A stretch of DNA of 64,000 bases from Clostridium sp. (GCA_018335695.1 JAGXRV010000045.1:1-64000), one strand, 5' to 3'. Counted from the first letter of the stretch, positions 21,433 through 31,020 are shown. The notes: a model not told the origin generated them from the letters alone. Numbers and translations: made by a program.

Positions 21433-22818
21433 ATGTCAGAAGAGACAATTGCCGCTATTGCCACTTCTCCCGGAGAAGGCGGGATCGGCATCGTCCGGAT
21501 CAGCGGTTCTGCAGCCTACGCTATCGGGCTGTCTCTTTTTCGTTTTGGCAGGAAGGTTGCCAAACCAAAATCACATCGGCTTTATTATGGTCATGTAGTT
21601 AATCCCGCAGACGGAAGCGCAGTTGATGAGGCGCTGATTGCTTTCATGCAGGCACCGCATACTTATACCCGGGAGGATGTGGTGGAAATCAACTGCCACG
21701 GCGGAATTATGCCGCTTGCAAAGACATTGGAATTAGTTTTGGCAGCAGGTGCTCGTCCGGCACAGCCAGGCGAGTTTACCAAGCGCGCTTTTCTTAACGG
21801 TCGGATTGATTTGGCGCAAGCAGAAGCTGTTATTCAGATTATCCGTGCTAAAACAGAGCAGGCTTTAGAACTGAGCTTGGCACAGTTGCAGGGCCGCCTT
21901 TCAGGCCAAGTTCGAGCAGTCCGTCAATCGCTTTTAATGCTGCTCTCCCATTTGGAGGCTGCTATTGACTTTCCGGAGCATCATGATGTGGAGGAGTTGA
22001 CTCTCGTGGAATTGCGCGGCGGGACAGCAAGAGCTTTGGCAGAGACAAAAGCGTTATTACAGACGGCAGATCAAGGACGGATTATGCGGGAAGGAGTGCG
22101 CACCGCTATAATCGGCAGGCCAAATGTGGGCAAAAGTTCACTTTTAAATGCCTTGTTAGGTGAGCAACGTGCAATTGTAACCGCCTTTCCCGGCACCACC
22201 CGCGATATTTTGGAGGAGAGTATCAATTTAGGCGGTGTGGCATTGACTATTGTCGATACCGCTGGGATTAGAGAAGCGGCGGATGAGGCGGAAAAAATCG
22301 GAGTGGAGAGGGCAAAAGACGCACTAGTGAATGCCGACTTAATTTTATATGTTCTTGATTTGTCTGCGGAAATCAATTCGAAAGAGTGGGAAATATTGGC
22401 TTCAATGCGGGATAAACCCTGTATTCTTATCGGCAATAAGACAGACTTAGTAGTCGACGCCCAAGCTGCTGCAAGCAGACTTGCGGAAGAATTGCCTTCA
22501 TTTCCCTTTGTGCCGATGTCCCTTTTGGAGGGCAAAGGGTTAGAGCTGCTGGAGCAGACGATTATTTCTTTGGTTTTTCAGGGCTCTGTTAAGCCTCCGC
22601 AATCTGTCATGGTGACAACCGCAAGGCACAAGGATGCGCTAAGGCGAGCAAGCCAAGCCTTAGAGGAACTATTGGCAGCCTTGGCGGCAGGATACGCCTC
22701 CGATTTGCTTGCTATCGATTTGCTTGCCGCTGTGGAAGCCTTGGGCGAAATTACCGGAGAGACTGTGGCTGCCGATTTAGCTGAAGAAATTTTTCGCAAT
22801 TTTTGTATCGGGAAGTAA
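21433..22818 (+). CDS. mnmE: tRNA uridine-5-carboxymethylaminomethyl(34) synthesis GTPase MnmE
   Basis: GTPase that with MnmG modifies U34 of several tRNAs. 461 residues: N-terminal tetrahydrofolate-binding domain, helical domain, inserted G domain with GRPNVGKSSLLN, TTRDIL, DTAGIR and NKTD, and the C-terminal CIGK motif whose cysteine is catalytically important. RBS AAGAGGTGG upstream. mnmG follows 15 bp later. Confidence 0.99.
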   Translation: MSEETIAAIATSPGEGGIGIVRISGSAAYAIGLSLFRFGRKVAKPKSHRLYYGHVVNPADGSAVDEALIAFMQAPHTYTREDVVEINCHGGIMPLAKTLELVLAAGARPAQPGEFTKRAFLNGRIDLAQAEAVIQIIRAKTEQALELSLAQLQGRLSGQVRAVRQSLLMLLSHLEAAIDFPEHHDVEELTLVELRGGTARALAETKALLQTADQGRIMREGVRTAIIGRPNVGKSSLLNALLGEQRAIVTAFPGTTRDILEESINLGGVALTIVDTAGIREAADEAEKIGVERAKDALVNADLILYVLDLSAEINSKEWEILASMRDKPCILIGNKTDLVVDAQAAASRLAEELPSFPFVPMSLLEGKGLELLEQTIISLVFQGSVKPPQSVMVTTARHKDALRRASQALEELLAALAAGYASDLLAIDLLAAVEALGEITGETVAADLAEEIFRNFCIGK

Positions 22819-22833
22819 TCAAGGTTGGAGTGA

Positions 22834-24735
22834 ATGACTATGACTTATTTGGGCGGAGAGTATGACGTTATTGTTATTGGCGCAGGCCATGCAGGCTGTG
22901 AAGCAGCTTTGGCTGCAGCCCGGATGGGTTGTAATACATTGCTTTTGACTATCAATCTGGATGCGGTAGCTTTGATGCCATGCAACCCGGCTATCGGCGG
23001 GCCTGCCAAGGGTCACTTAGTTCGGGAAATAGACGCTTTGGGCGGACAAATGGGCAGAACGATCGATCAGACAAAAATTCAGATTCGTATGCTAAATACT
23101 GCTAAAGGACCGGCAGTCTATGCGTTGCGGGCACAAGCCGACAAGTGGCTCTATCAGCAAACTATGCGTCAGGTGCTGGAAGAAACGGCCAATTTGCATT
23201 TGCAGCAGGCAATGGTGGAGAGCTTACAAGTCAAAGGAGGCCGTGTTTGCGGTGTAGTGACACAAAACGGTGCTTCCTACCAAGCCGGTGCAGTAGTGCT
23301 AACGGCAGGTACTTATCTCTGCGGCAGCATTATTCTGGGCAATGTGCAGTATGCCGGAGGGCCAAACGGCCAGCAGGCAAGCAATCGACTGTCTGCTAAT
23401 TTGCAGCAGTTGGGGCTGGAATTAATGCGATTTAAAACCGGGACACCGCCGCGTGTTCACAGAGATACTATTGATTTTTCCAGGACAAGTATTCAGCCTG
23501 GTGACGAGGAGGCGCTCTTTTTTTCTTTTACAGAAAAGGCGCCAAAAACAGAGCAACTCCCTTGTTGGCTAACTCATACTACGGCAGAGACACATGCCGT
23601 AATCAAGGAAAATCTCCACCGTTCGCCGCTTTATGGCGGAGAAATCAAAGGTATAGGGCCTCGCTATTGCCCTTCGATCGAAGATAAGGTAGTTCGCTTT
23701 AGCCAGCGATCTTCACACCAGGTTTTTTTAGAACCTGAGGGACGCAATACCGCCGAATATTATGTCCAAGGCATGTCCACCAGCCTGCCGGAAGATGTGC
23801 AACTAAAGATGTTGCGTACTATCCCGGGACTGGAACGGGTGATGATGATGAGACCGGGTTATGCAATTGAATATGATTGCCTAAATCCATTGCAGCTTAG
23901 CTCTACCCTTGAAGTAAAGGAGGTGGGCGGACTTTTTAGCGCAGGGCAGATTAACGGTTCTTCGGGTTATGAGGAAGCTGCGGCGCAAGGGATTGTGGCC
24001 GGCATTAATGCCGCTTTGCTTGTTTTGGGCAGAGAACCATTGATGCTCGACCGCTCAGAAGCTTATATCGGCGTACTGGTTGATGATTTGGTAACAAAAG
24101 GAACTCTTGAGCCATACCGGATCATGACTTCCAGAGCTGAATACCGCCTGCTTTTGCGTCAAGATAATGCAGATTTGCGACTTACCCCTTTAGGCTACAG
24201 AGTCGGCCTGATTTCAGCGGAGCGATACCTTCGCTTTGAACAAAAATATCAGGCTGTGGAGGCGGAAAAGGAGCGCTTAGCCAAAGTGAATATCACCGGG
24301 AATCAGCGGATAAACAACATTTTAGCTTCCTTAGGCAGCAGTCCATTGAGCGGCTCTGCCTCAGCCGGCCAGCTCTTAAGGCGTCCGGAAATGACATACG
24401 AAAAACTACTGTTGTTGTTACAGGAAAGTTGCCGCTTATCGCGGGAAGTAACTGAGCAAGTGGAGATCCAGCTAAAATATGAAGGGTATATCTTGAAACA
24501 GCAACAACAAATTGAAAGATACAGGAAGATGGAAAATAAACTGCTGCCTGACGACGGCTCTTATTGCAAGCTGGAGGCTCTTTCCCGTGAAGCCGCAGAA
24601 AAACTGGCGAAAATAAGGCCTCGCTCTTTGGGTCAAGCGAGCCGTATTTCTGGCGTCTCACCGGCGGATATTGCCGTTTTGCTTGTCTGGCTCGAGCAGC
24701 GACGCCGCAAAGGAGAGCTGAGCAATGGAAAATGA
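22834..24735 (+). CDS. mnmG: tRNA uridine-5-carboxymethylaminomethyl modification enzyme MnmG
   Basis: FAD enzyme (GidA) partner of MnmE. 633 residues. The FAD motif [21 protein letters not shown] is at the N-terminus, with [14 protein letters not shown] and the family motif [21 protein letters not shown] in the middle; the C-terminal helical domain binds tRNA and MnmE. Overlaps rsmG by 11 bp. Confidence 0.99.
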   Translation: MTMTYLGGEYDVIVIGAGHAGCEAALAAARMGCNTLLLTINLDAVALMPCNPAIGGPAKGHLVREIDALGGQMGRTIDQTKIQIRMLNTAKGPAVYALRAQADKWLYQQTMRQVLEETANLHLQQAMVESLQVKGGRVCGVVTQNGASYQAGAVVLTAGTYLCGSIILGNVQYAGGPNGQQASNRLSANLQQLGLELMRFKTGTPPRVHRDTIDFSRTSIQPGDEEALFFSFTEKAPKTEQLPCWLTHTTAETHAVIKENLHRSPLYGGEIKGIGPRYCPSIEDKVVRFSQRSSHQVFLEPEGRNTAEYYVQGMSTSLPEDVQLKMLRTIPGLERVMMMRPGYAIEYDCLNPLQLSSTLEVKEVGGLFSAGQINGSSGYEEAAAQGIVAGINAALLVLGREPLMLDRSEAYIGVLVDDLVTKGTLEPYRIMTSRAEYRLLLRQDNADLRLTPLGYRVGLISAERYLRFEQKYQAVEAEKERLAKVNITGNQRINNILASLGSSPLSGSASAGQLLRRPEMTYEKLLLLLQESCRLSREVTEQVEIQLKYEGYILKQQQQIERYRKMENKLLPDDGSYCKLEALSREAAEKLAKIRPRSLGQASRISGVSPADIAVLLVWLEQRRRKGELSNGK

Positions 24736-25432
24736 GCTGGCCGAATATCTTTTAGCCAGAGGTATTAGCTTGCCTGTTGAGGCAGCTCCGCTCTTTGACA
24801 GCTATTATGAACTTTTACTTAGCGCCAATGAAAGGATCAATTTGACTGGCATTACCGAGCGCCAGGAAGTGTTGATTAAGCATTTTCTTGATTCTTTAGA
24901 GTTGCTTGCTTGGCAAAGAGAGTTGATTGGACCTCTCCTTGATGTGGGCAGTGGCGCAGGCTTGCCCGGCTTGCCGTTGAAAATTGTCTGCCCTGAACTC
25001 TCCTTGACGCTTCTTGATTCTTCGCGTAAGCGGGTGGGCTTTTTGCAGGAAACCGCCCGAGAGCTGGGGCTGAGGCAGGTGACCGCTTTACACGGACGGG
25101 CTGAAGATTTCAGCCGTAATCAACTTTATCGTGAGCAATTTCCTTTGGTTGTTTCACGTGCTGTTGCCAAACTTAATGTATTATGTGAACTTTGCTTGCC
25201 CTTTGTAGCGCCCGGCGGATATTTTGTCGCCTATAAGGGTCCAGACGGGACAACAGAGTTGTCTACTGCTCAGGCAGCAATTTTAGAGCTGGGGGGTCGG
25301 GATGAGTTAGTTTGGCCATATGCTCTCCCCTTAAACATGGGTCAGCGTTTGCTAATCATAATTAAAAAAGAGAGAACGACACCTGCAAAATACCCGCGCA
25401 AAGCAGGGATTCCGGAGAAGAGACCTCTTTGA
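24725..25432 (+). CDS. rsmG: 16S rRNA (guanine527-N7)-methyltransferase RsmG
   Basis: SAM-dependent methyltransferase (GidB) acting on 16S rRNA G527; loss gives low-level streptomycin resistance in other bacteria. 235 residues with the SAM motif [15 protein letters not shown] and the C-terminal basic tail [13 protein letters not shown] typical of the family. It ends directly at the border of the GC-rich repeat block. Confidence 0.98.
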   Translation: MENELAEYLLARGISLPVEAAPLFDSYYELLLSANERINLTGITERQEVLIKHFLDSLELLAWQRELIGPLLDVGSGAGLPGLPLKIVCPELSLTLLDSSRKRVGFLQETARELGLRQVTALHGRAEDFSRNQLYREQFPLVVSRAVAKLNVLCELCLPFVAPGGYFVAYKGPDGTTELSTAQAAILELGGRDELVWPYALPLNMGQRLLIIIKKERTTPAKYPRKAGIPEKRPL

Positions 25433-25434
25433 CG

Positions 25435-25591
25435 ACCACCCCGGCGCTTTGCGCCACCCTTCCTCAGGAGGTAACCACCCCGGCGCTTTGCGCCACCCCT
25501 CCTCAGGAGGGGAATTCCCCTCTGCTTTGCTTTCAAACTGTGCATCCCAATTCCCCTCCCTTGGAGGGGTGCCCGTCAGGGCGGGGTGGTT
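25435..25591. repeat. Cluster of GC-rich intergenic repeats
   Basis: Two direct copies of a 37-40 bp unit begin at 25435 and 25474 (period 39). Each carries CGGCGCTTTGCGCC followed by ACCC and a small CCTCAGGAGG palindrome. A third, related copy lies in inverted orientation at 25549-25591 (AATTCCCCTCCC to GGGGTGGTT). The next 40 bp look like a decayed fourth copy. Related sequence recurs at 30961-31020. The units form hairpins and have no coding potential that I trust. They may be a small dispersed element family. Confidence 0.75.
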
Positions 25592-25636
25592 GCCTTCCCC
25601 TGGAGGAGCCCCGCCCCTGGCCCTGCTTCTCAGATA

Positions 25637-25664
25637 AGACCGTCCTTGTGGACGTCTTTTTTTG
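25637..25664 (+). terminator. Intrinsic terminator after the mnmE-mnmG-rsmG unit
   Basis: AAGAC-GTCC pairs with GGAC-GTCTT around TTGT, with one bulged C, and is followed by a run of seven or eight T. It lies downstream of the repeat block and before noc. Confidence 0.8.
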
Positions 25665-25747
25665 TGGGCAGAAAAATATTGGCAGGATATTCCATTTCAA
25701 TGTCGAAAAATTCAAAAGGCGCCTACAATATTTATGGGGGGAAAAGC

Positions 25748-26632
25748 ATGGGAGATGACCTAAAAACTCTGATTGATATTGAAAGCAGAGAAGGTGAACA
25801 GGGAGAAATCCATTACATTTCCATAAAAAATATTCGACCAAATCCATATCAGCCCAGGAAACATATTGACTTGGAAAAAGTTCAGGAGTTAGCCCAATCG
25901 GTGAAAACGTATGGACTTTTGCAGCCTGTGATTGTGAGAGAAAACAAGTGGCAGGACTACGAACTAGTGGCAGGCCATCGTCGGCTGATGGCCTGCCAGA
26001 TTTTAGGTTGGAGTGAAGTGCCTGCTATTGTAAAACGATTATCAAACAGCGGCATGGCTACTGTGGCATTGATTGAAAATTTGCAGCGAGAAAACCTTAC
26101 CTTTTTGGAGGAAGCGCAGGCTTATGATAAGTTTTTGCAGGAGTTCAAACCGAAAGTTACGCAGGAAGTGTTGGCGCAGCGTTTGGGCAAGTCACAATCT
26201 ACCATCGCCAATAAGTTGAGGCTGTTAAAACTGCCGGAACAGGTTAAAGAGAAATTGATTGCCGAGGAAGTGACAGAACGCCATGCCAGGGCATTGCTCA
26301 AGTTGCCGGATGAGCATGCGCAGTTGCGTGTGCTTCAGGAAGTGATTAATTTGCAGTATACCGTCCAACAGACCGAAAAGCGGGTGGCAGAATATCTGCT
26401 TAAGTTAAATACTCCGCCCAGCAAGGAAAGGCGAAAAGTGATTATTCAGGACATCCGTATTTTCCTTAATACCGTTCGGCAGGCCGCCTCCATCTTAGAG
26501 GCGGGAGGGGTAGATATTAAAATTAAAGAGCAGGATCTGGGCGAAAATATCGAAATAGTTATTAGCATGCCCAAGCAGAAAAGGAGAAGCGAAAAAATAC
26601 TCGGCGCCCCAGCCAAGGCTGTAACCAGTTAA
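25748..26632 (+). CDS. noc: Nucleoid occlusion protein Noc (ParB family)
   Basis: ParB-like CTP switch protein that in B. subtilis spreads on DNA from NBS sites and blocks division over the nucleoid. 294 residues. ParB N-domain with NPYQPRKHID, LLQPVIVRE, the CTP-binding GHRRLMACQI and ENLQREN; the helix-turn-helix reads LAQRLGKSQSTIANKLRLLKLP, with the KSQSTIANK spelling of Noc rather than ParB. Placement between rsmG and soj is the Noc position. ATG at 25748 is preceded by GGGGGG; an in-frame ATG at 25700 lacks an RBS. Neither start gives the amphipathic membrane-targeting helix known from Bacillus Noc. Confidence 0.9.
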   Translation: MGDDLKTLIDIESREGEQGEIHYISIKNIRPNPYQPRKHIDLEKVQELAQSVKTYGLLQPVIVRENKWQDYELVAGHRRLMACQILGWSEVPAIVKRLSNSGMATVALIENLQRENLTFLEEAQAYDKFLQEFKPKVTQEVLAQRLGKSQSTIANKLRLLKLPEQVKEKLIAEEVTERHARALLKLPDEHAQLRVLQEVINLQYTVQQTEKRVAEYLLKLNTPPSKERRKVIIQDIRIFLNTVRQAASILEAGGVDIKIKEQDLGENIEIVISMPKQKRRSEKILGAPAKAVTS

Positions 26633-26770
26633 GCGCTTATTTCCCAGGCAATAACAGCGCTCTGTTTCGACAATGTTCGCCGTCTGAAAAACAAAAAAAT
26701 CATTTTACGGCAGGAGACGGCAGCAAATGCGCGAATACCTTAGTGTATTGCACAGAAACGGGGTGGAAAG

Positions 26771-27547
26771 ATGGCTCGTGTTATTGCGGTTGCAAATCAA
26801 AAAGGAGGCGTCGGCAAGACGACCACCTCCGTCAATCTCAGTGCTTGTTTGGCAGCGGTTGGCAAATCGGTTCTCCTTTTGGATATCGACCCGCAAGGAA
26901 ATGCAACTAGCGGAATCGGGCTGGAGAAAAAGAATATCAAAATGTGTATTTATGATGCGTTGATCAATGACATTCCTCTTAAGAAAATTATTCTCAAGCC
27001 GCCCCTGGACAAGGTGGATGTCGTGCCTGCTACTATTCAATTGGCGGGAGCTGAAATTGAGCTTGTTCCTACGATGTCCCGGGAGGTGCGGTTGCGTCGC
27101 GTTTTAGAAGAGATTAGGGAGAATTATGATTATGTAATCATCGACTGTCCGCCTTCGCTTGGGCTGTTAACGATTAACGCGCTCACTGCCGCAGACAGCG
27201 TTTTAGTGCCCATCCAGTGTGAATACTATGCCTTAGAAGGTCTTAGCCAATTGACAAACACTGTTAAACTGGTGCAAAGGCATTTAAACAGCCAGTTAGA
27301 CTACGAAGGCGTTTTGCTTACCATGTATGATGCTCGCACTAATCTGGCAGCTCAGGTGGCGGAGGAAGTACATAAATATTTTGGCAGTAAAGTATTTAAG
27401 GCGGTGATTCCGCGCAATGTGCGGCTTAGCGAGGCTCCAAGCCATGGGCAACCAATTATCAGTTATGACGAGCGCTCCAAAGGGGCGGAAATGTATATCC
27501 AGTTGGCAAAGGAAGTGATCGCAAATGGTCAGGAAACGGCTGGGTAA
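26771..27547 (+). CDS. soj: Chromosome partitioning ATPase Soj/ParA
   Basis: Walker-type ATPase (258 aa) that acts with ParB at the origin and regulates DnaA. Deviant Walker A NQKGGVGKTTTSVNL at about residue 9, LLLDIDPQGNATSG, and VIIDCPPSLGLLTINAL are visible. RBS GGGGTGG upstream. The 138-bp gap after noc holds nothing I recognise. The end overlaps parB by 23 bp. Confidence 0.98.
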   Translation: MARVIAVANQKGGVGKTTTSVNLSACLAAVGKSVLLLDIDPQGNATSGIGLEKKNIKMCIYDALINDIPLKKIILKPPLDKVDVVPATIQLAGAEIELVPTMSREVRLRRVLEEIRENYDYVIIDCPPSLGLLTINALTAADSVLVPIQCEYYALEGLSQLTNTVKLVQRHLNSQLDYEGVLLTMYDARTNLAAQVAEEVHKYFGSKVFKAVIPRNVRLSEAPSHGQPIISYDERSKGAEMYIQLAKEVIANGQETAG

Positions 27548-28361
27548 AGGGCTGCAGGCGCTAATTCCTGAAATTGAAGACGCACCAATTGCGGAGGCGC
27601 TGGAACTTCCGCTGGCGCAAATCCAACCTAACCCGTACCAGCCACGCAAGAGATTTAACGAGGATAAATTGGCTGAACTGGCCAAGTCAGTCGAGCAGCA
27701 CGGAATCTTGCAGCCGCTGATAGTCCGCCCTGCGGGTCAGGGTTTTGAGTTGGTTGCCGGTGAAAGGCGACTGCGAGCAGCAGGAATCGCCGGGTTGGAG
27801 CAGGTGCCCGTTGTGGTAAAGTTGCTCTCAGATCGTGAAATGATGGAGATGGCTTTGATTGAAAACCTGCAGCGGGAAGACTTAAATCCGCTGGAAGAAG
27901 CCGAAGCTTATAAGAGGCTGCAGGATGAATATGGTTACACTCAAGAGCAATTGGCTGAGAAGATTGGGAAAAGCCGTTCAGCGGTGGCAAACACTTTGCG
28001 GTTGCTTACGTTGCACACCGACGTTAGGCGCGAGGTAGCAAACGGGCGACTTAGCGAGGGGCATGCCCGGGCGATTCTTGCTCTCTCTCTGGAGAAACAG
28101 GCAGATGCAGCAAGAAAAGCAATTGAACTGGGGTTGTCCGTCCGGGAAACAGAGAGGTTGGCGAACCAGCTGCCGAAAACCGGAGGCGAGCGGGAAAGAA
28201 AGCCGGACAAAGACGTTTATCTTGTTGACTTGGAAGAGCGGTTGCGCCGAATGTGCGGCACGGCTGTGCATGTAAGGATGCTTGGCAAGAGCGGAGGGAA
28301 GCTGGAGATTCAGTTTCATGATTTGGATGAGCTGGAGAGATTGTGTGAGCTGTTGTTTTGA
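27525..28361 (+). CDS. parB: Chromosome partitioning protein ParB/Spo0J
   Basis: 278-residue CTPase clamp that loads at parS and recruits SMC to origins. N-terminal GKGLQALIP, ParB boxes LQPLIVRP and GERRLRAAG (CTP site), ENLQREDLNPLEEA, HTH EKIGKSRSAVANTLRLL, and a C-terminal dimerisation domain. Two perfect parS sites lie immediately downstream. Overlap with soj implies coupled translation. Confidence 0.98.
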   Translation: MVRKRLGKGLQALIPEIEDAPIAEALELPLAQIQPNPYQPRKRFNEDKLAELAKSVEQHGILQPLIVRPAGQGFELVAGERRLRAAGIAGLEQVPVVVKLLSDREMMEMALIENLQREDLNPLEEAEAYKRLQDEYGYTQEQLAEKIGKSRSAVANTLRLLTLHTDVRREVANGRLSEGHARAILALSLEKQADAARKAIELGLSVRETERLANQLPKTGGERERKPDKDVYLVDLEERLRRMCGTAVHVRMLGKSGGKLEIQFHDLDELERLCELLF

Positions 28362-28364
28362 AAT

Positions 28365-28380
28365 TGTTTCACGTGAAACA
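28365..28380. other. parS site 1
   Basis: TGTTTCACGTGAAACA, a perfect 16-bp palindrome identical to the Bacillus parS consensus, 3 bp after the parB stop. Confidence 0.97.
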
Positions 28381-28391
28381 TCGAAAGCTAT

Positions 28392-28407
28392 TGTTTCACG
28401 TGAAACA
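28392..28407. other. parS site 2
   Basis: A second perfect TGTTTCACGTGAAACA, centre to centre 27 bp from the first. Both lie in the gap between parB and the DUF554 gene, about 10 kb from oriC. Confidence 0.97.
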
Positions 28408-28431
28408 ATATTTTGCTAGAGAGGTGCAGCA

Positions 28432-29142
28432 ATGGATGTATCATGGAGTTACGCGCTTCTGGGCACAGCGGTGAACGGAGCCGCCATTGTGACTGGGGGT
28501 GCGCTTGGCGTTTTGTTTGGCAATCGTATTTCTGAGCGCATAAAGCAGCGCGTGCTCCAGGGGATTGCCTTGGCAGTTTTACTGATTGGAATTAAAATGG
28601 CGCTTGAGACGCAAAGCATGTTAGTGGTAGTGCTTAGTATGGTGATTGGCGGGATTATGGGTGAGCTGCTGGGCATTGATGCTTGGCTGAGAAGAATAGG
28701 AGATTGGCTGGAATCACAAGTGTCCCAAAGCGGCTCGGGCGTAGCTAAGGCTTTCGTTTTTGCCACACTCCTTTATGGCGTAGGTTCAATGGCAGTGATG
28801 GGAGCATTGGAGAGCGGTTTATTAGGCCGGCATCAAATACTTTATGTCAAGGCAATTCTTGACGGTACTACCAGCGTTGCCTTGGCAGCCTCCATGGGAA
28901 TAGGAGTCAGTCTTTCGGCTGTGCCGATAGTTCTTTATCAAGGGGCAATTGCCTTGGCCGCCGGCACATTGCAACCTTTTTTGGGGGCAAATGTAGTTGG
29001 CGAGTTATCCGGAGTTGGCGGACTGCTGATTATGGCTGTCGGGTTAAATATGTTGGAATTACAGGAAATTAAGGTGGCTAATTTTTTGCCTGCCTTTGTG
29101 GTGGTGCTGGTCTGGGTAGGAGTTCTGCCCACGCTCATATAA
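28432..29142 (+). CDS. DUF554 membrane protein (YdfK/YqgA family)
   Basis: 236-residue integral membrane protein of the DUF554 family, recognised by GTAVNGAAIVTGGALGVLFG at the N-terminus and by repeated small-residue helices (about seven). The function is unknown. In sporulating Clostridia this gene is common next to parB. RBS AGAGGTG upstream of ATG. Confidence 0.88.
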   Translation: MDVSWSYALLGTAVNGAAIVTGGALGVLFGNRISERIKQRVLQGIALAVLLIGIKMALETQSMLVVVLSMVIGGIMGELLGIDAWLRRIGDWLESQVSQSGSGVAKAFVFATLLYGVGSMAVMGALESGLLGRHQILYVKAILDGTTSVALAASMGIGVSLSAVPIVLYQGAIALAAGTLQPFLGANVVGELSGVGGLLIMAVGLNMLELQEIKVANFLPAFVVVLVWVGVLPTLI

Positions 29143-29166
29143 ATATGCGGTTATGGGGGTACGGTG

Positions 29167-29676
29167 ATGGAAGGGTCTTATCAATTAAGTTTCTTTGTTG
29201 CGATCGCAGCCTTGTTAATTATTTGTCTAATTTTATACTGCAAGCTGGCCTATCTTACTAAAAGATATAAGCTTTTTATGCAAGGGAGCAGCGGACTAAG
29301 CTTAGAAGCTAGTCTGGAGAGTTTGCATGCTGAGATAAAGGCGATGAACAAAGAAATAGCCGCAAGTCAGGAGCAAATCCAACAATTAGCAAAGGTGCTG
29401 GACACTGCCACAAGAGGCGTTGGTGTAGTGCGCTTTAACGCTTTTCAGGAAACCGGCAGCGATCTAAGTTTTGCCGTTGCCTTTTTGGATGCCGACAAAA
29501 ATGGTGTGGTAATCAGCAGTATCTACGGTCGTGAGGAATCACGGACATACGCAAAGCCCTTAGAAGGCGGGCAATCGGCTTATCACTTGGGGAGCGAAGA
29601 GCAGGAAGCTATTAACATTGCAAGCATGGCGCTTCAGCCTGTCTTTGCCGACACAGGGAGAAAAGAAAAAAGATGA
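29167..29676 (+). CDS. DUF4446 protein
   Basis: 169 residues: one N-terminal membrane segment (about residues 7-27), a coiled-coil-prone stretch (about 45-85), then a small globular domain with VGVVRFNAFQETGSDLSFAVAFLD that marks the DUF4446 family. Function unknown. ATG at 29167 is 7 nt after GGGGG; the GTG one codon earlier is an alternative. Overlaps the next gene by 4 bp. Confidence 0.88.
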   Translation: MEGSYQLSFFVAIAALLIICLILYCKLAYLTKRYKLFMQGSSGLSLEASLESLHAEIKAMNKEIAASQEQIQQLAKVLDTATRGVGVVRFNAFQETGSDLSFAVAFLDADKNGVVISSIYGREESRTYAKPLEGGQSAYHLGSEEQEAINIASMALQPVFADTGRKEKR

Positions 29677-30608
29677 ATAACGCCGGCTTCACAGAGTATG
29701 GCAGCAGCATGACGCCGACGAAAGAACTCCTTTATTTCATCGTAAATCCGGCTGCTAACAACGGAAGAGCGCAAGAAACATGGACAGCATTGGCATCGTG
29801 GCTTAGTTCTGAGAAGATTCCGTGCCGAGTTGCGTTCAGTCAAGATGGCGATGATATTGAGCGGCTTTCACGCCTGGCGGCGGCAGAAGCTGGTGCCGTC
29901 GTTGCGGGAGTTGGCGGAGACGGGACGCTTTCTCGGATTGCAGACGCGTTGGTGGGGACGGAAGCTATTTTAGGCATTATTCCAGCAGGTACAGGAAATG
30001 ATTTTGCTCGCAGTTTCAGAATTCCTGTAAACCCTGCCGAGGCTTGTGCCGTTTTGCTTCAGGGTCTGACTGTGCCGATAGATGTGGGGCGGATGAACGG
30101 GCGGATGTTTCTTAATGTGGTGGGTGCGGGGCTGGATGCGGCAGTAGTCGTGGATGCTAACCGTTTATTTAAAAAATTTGCCGGCTCACTAGGATATTTT
30201 CTTTCTCTACTTAAGCAGCTTGTTTTTTTTCAGCCGACGGAGATGGAAATTCGACTCGATAATAATATTTTTAAGACAAAAGCATGGTTTGTGACGGTCG
30301 CTAATGCAAGCTATTATGGCAGTGGCATGAAGGTGGCGCCCATGGCAGATCCTCAGGATGGATTGGCTGATGTGATTCTTGTGGAAAATCTTCATCGGCT
30401 CCAATTTTTAAGCTTGTTTCCTTTGGTTTATAGTGGCAGGCATATAACTCACTCCGCAGTAAAACTGTTTCGGAGCACGCAGGTAACCGTAATCAGCGAG
30501 AAACCGCTTTTTGTCCATGCAGATGGTGATTTGTACGGAACAACACCGTTAACTATTATGATGGAAAGGCATGCCGTTAAATTGAAAGTGCCAAAACAGA
30601 CAATATAA
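29673..30608 (+). CDS. Diacylglycerol/sphingosine kinase family lipid kinase
   Basis: 311-residue DAGK-catalytic-domain protein (YegS/DgkB type), phosphorylating a lipid such as diacylglycerol at the inner face of the membrane. The ATP motif GVGGDGTLSRIADAL and IIPAGTGNDFARSF are visible, and the protein begins with FIVNPAANNGRA of the family. ATG overlaps the upstream stop (ATGA). The exact lipid substrate is not deducible. Confidence 0.92.
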   Translation: MNNAGFTEYGSSMTPTKELLYFIVNPAANNGRAQETWTALASWLSSEKIPCRVAFSQDGDDIERLSRLAAAEAGAVVAGVGGDGTLSRIADALVGTEAILGIIPAGTGNDFARSFRIPVNPAEACAVLLQGLTVPIDVGRMNGRMFLNVVGAGLDAAVVVDANRLFKKFAGSLGYFLSLLKQLVFFQPTEMEIRLDNNIFKTKAWFVTVANASYYGSGMKVAPMADPQDGLADVILVENLHRLQFLSLFPLVYSGRHITHSAVKLFRSTQVTVISEKPLFVHADGDLYGTTPLTIMMERHAVKLKVPKQTI

Positions 30609-30690
30609 GTAAACTACTGATCAACCCGCGTCATTTCAGTGAAGTCCACTTTCCTTTTGTAAGAGGGTGAGGGGGCGGGCAAGGGTGAAG

Positions 30691-30830
30691 TCCCTCTGCT
30701 CTTGGGAGAGGGTTAGGGTGATGGCAAGGCTACGCACAGAACCCTCTCCACCCTTTGGGGGGAGAGGGCTAGGGTGAGGCTGCGCTTAAAACCCTCTCCA
30801 CCCCTTGGGGGGAGAGGGCTAGGGTGAGGG
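30691..30830. repeat. Tandem 50-bp repeat units of the CCCTCTCC/GGAGAGGG type
   Basis: Units start at 30691, 30741 and 30791 with a period of exactly 50 bp. The last two are near-identical (ACCCTCTCCACCC to GGGGAGAGGG, then CTAGGGTGAGG); the first is diverged. Each folds as a hairpin with an 8-bp or longer GC-rich stem. No gene is visible in the 446-bp gap 30609-31054 that contains them. Confidence 0.85.
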
Positions 30831-30960
30831 GGGGTCTTTTAGAAGTTGCAGCCTTGCCCGGTTGCTCTGCTCGCACGTTTTCGCATCTACGAACCGTCAT
30901 TCTTTACTAACATGCCAAAACCTCCTGGCAGAATGCATGTGAATCGTCGGTCGTCAGTCC

Positions 30961-31020
30961 AAATTCCCCTCCCTTGGAGGGGTGGTGCGCAGCACCGGGG
31001 TGGTTTTTGCCGGGGTGGTT
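30961..31020. repeat. Copy of the GGAGGGG/CCCCTCC intergenic repeat
   Basis: AAATTCCCCTCCCTTGGAGG followed by GGTGGTGCGCAGCACC and GGGGTGGTT resembles the inverted copy at 25549-25591. It holds a CCCCTCC/GGAGGGG hairpin and a GGTGC/GCACC hairpin. It lies just past the end of yyaC, which is read from the other strand. Confidence 0.7.

Noticed and set aside
25145-25166. parS-like sequence inside rsmG
   Set aside because: TGTTTCACGTG matches the left 11 bases of parS but the last five bases are all wrong, so the palindrome is only half present.
25586-25747. Coding extension of noc into the repeat block
   Set aside because: The frame stays open but crosses a terminator and repeats and has no RBS; family similarity starts after 25748.
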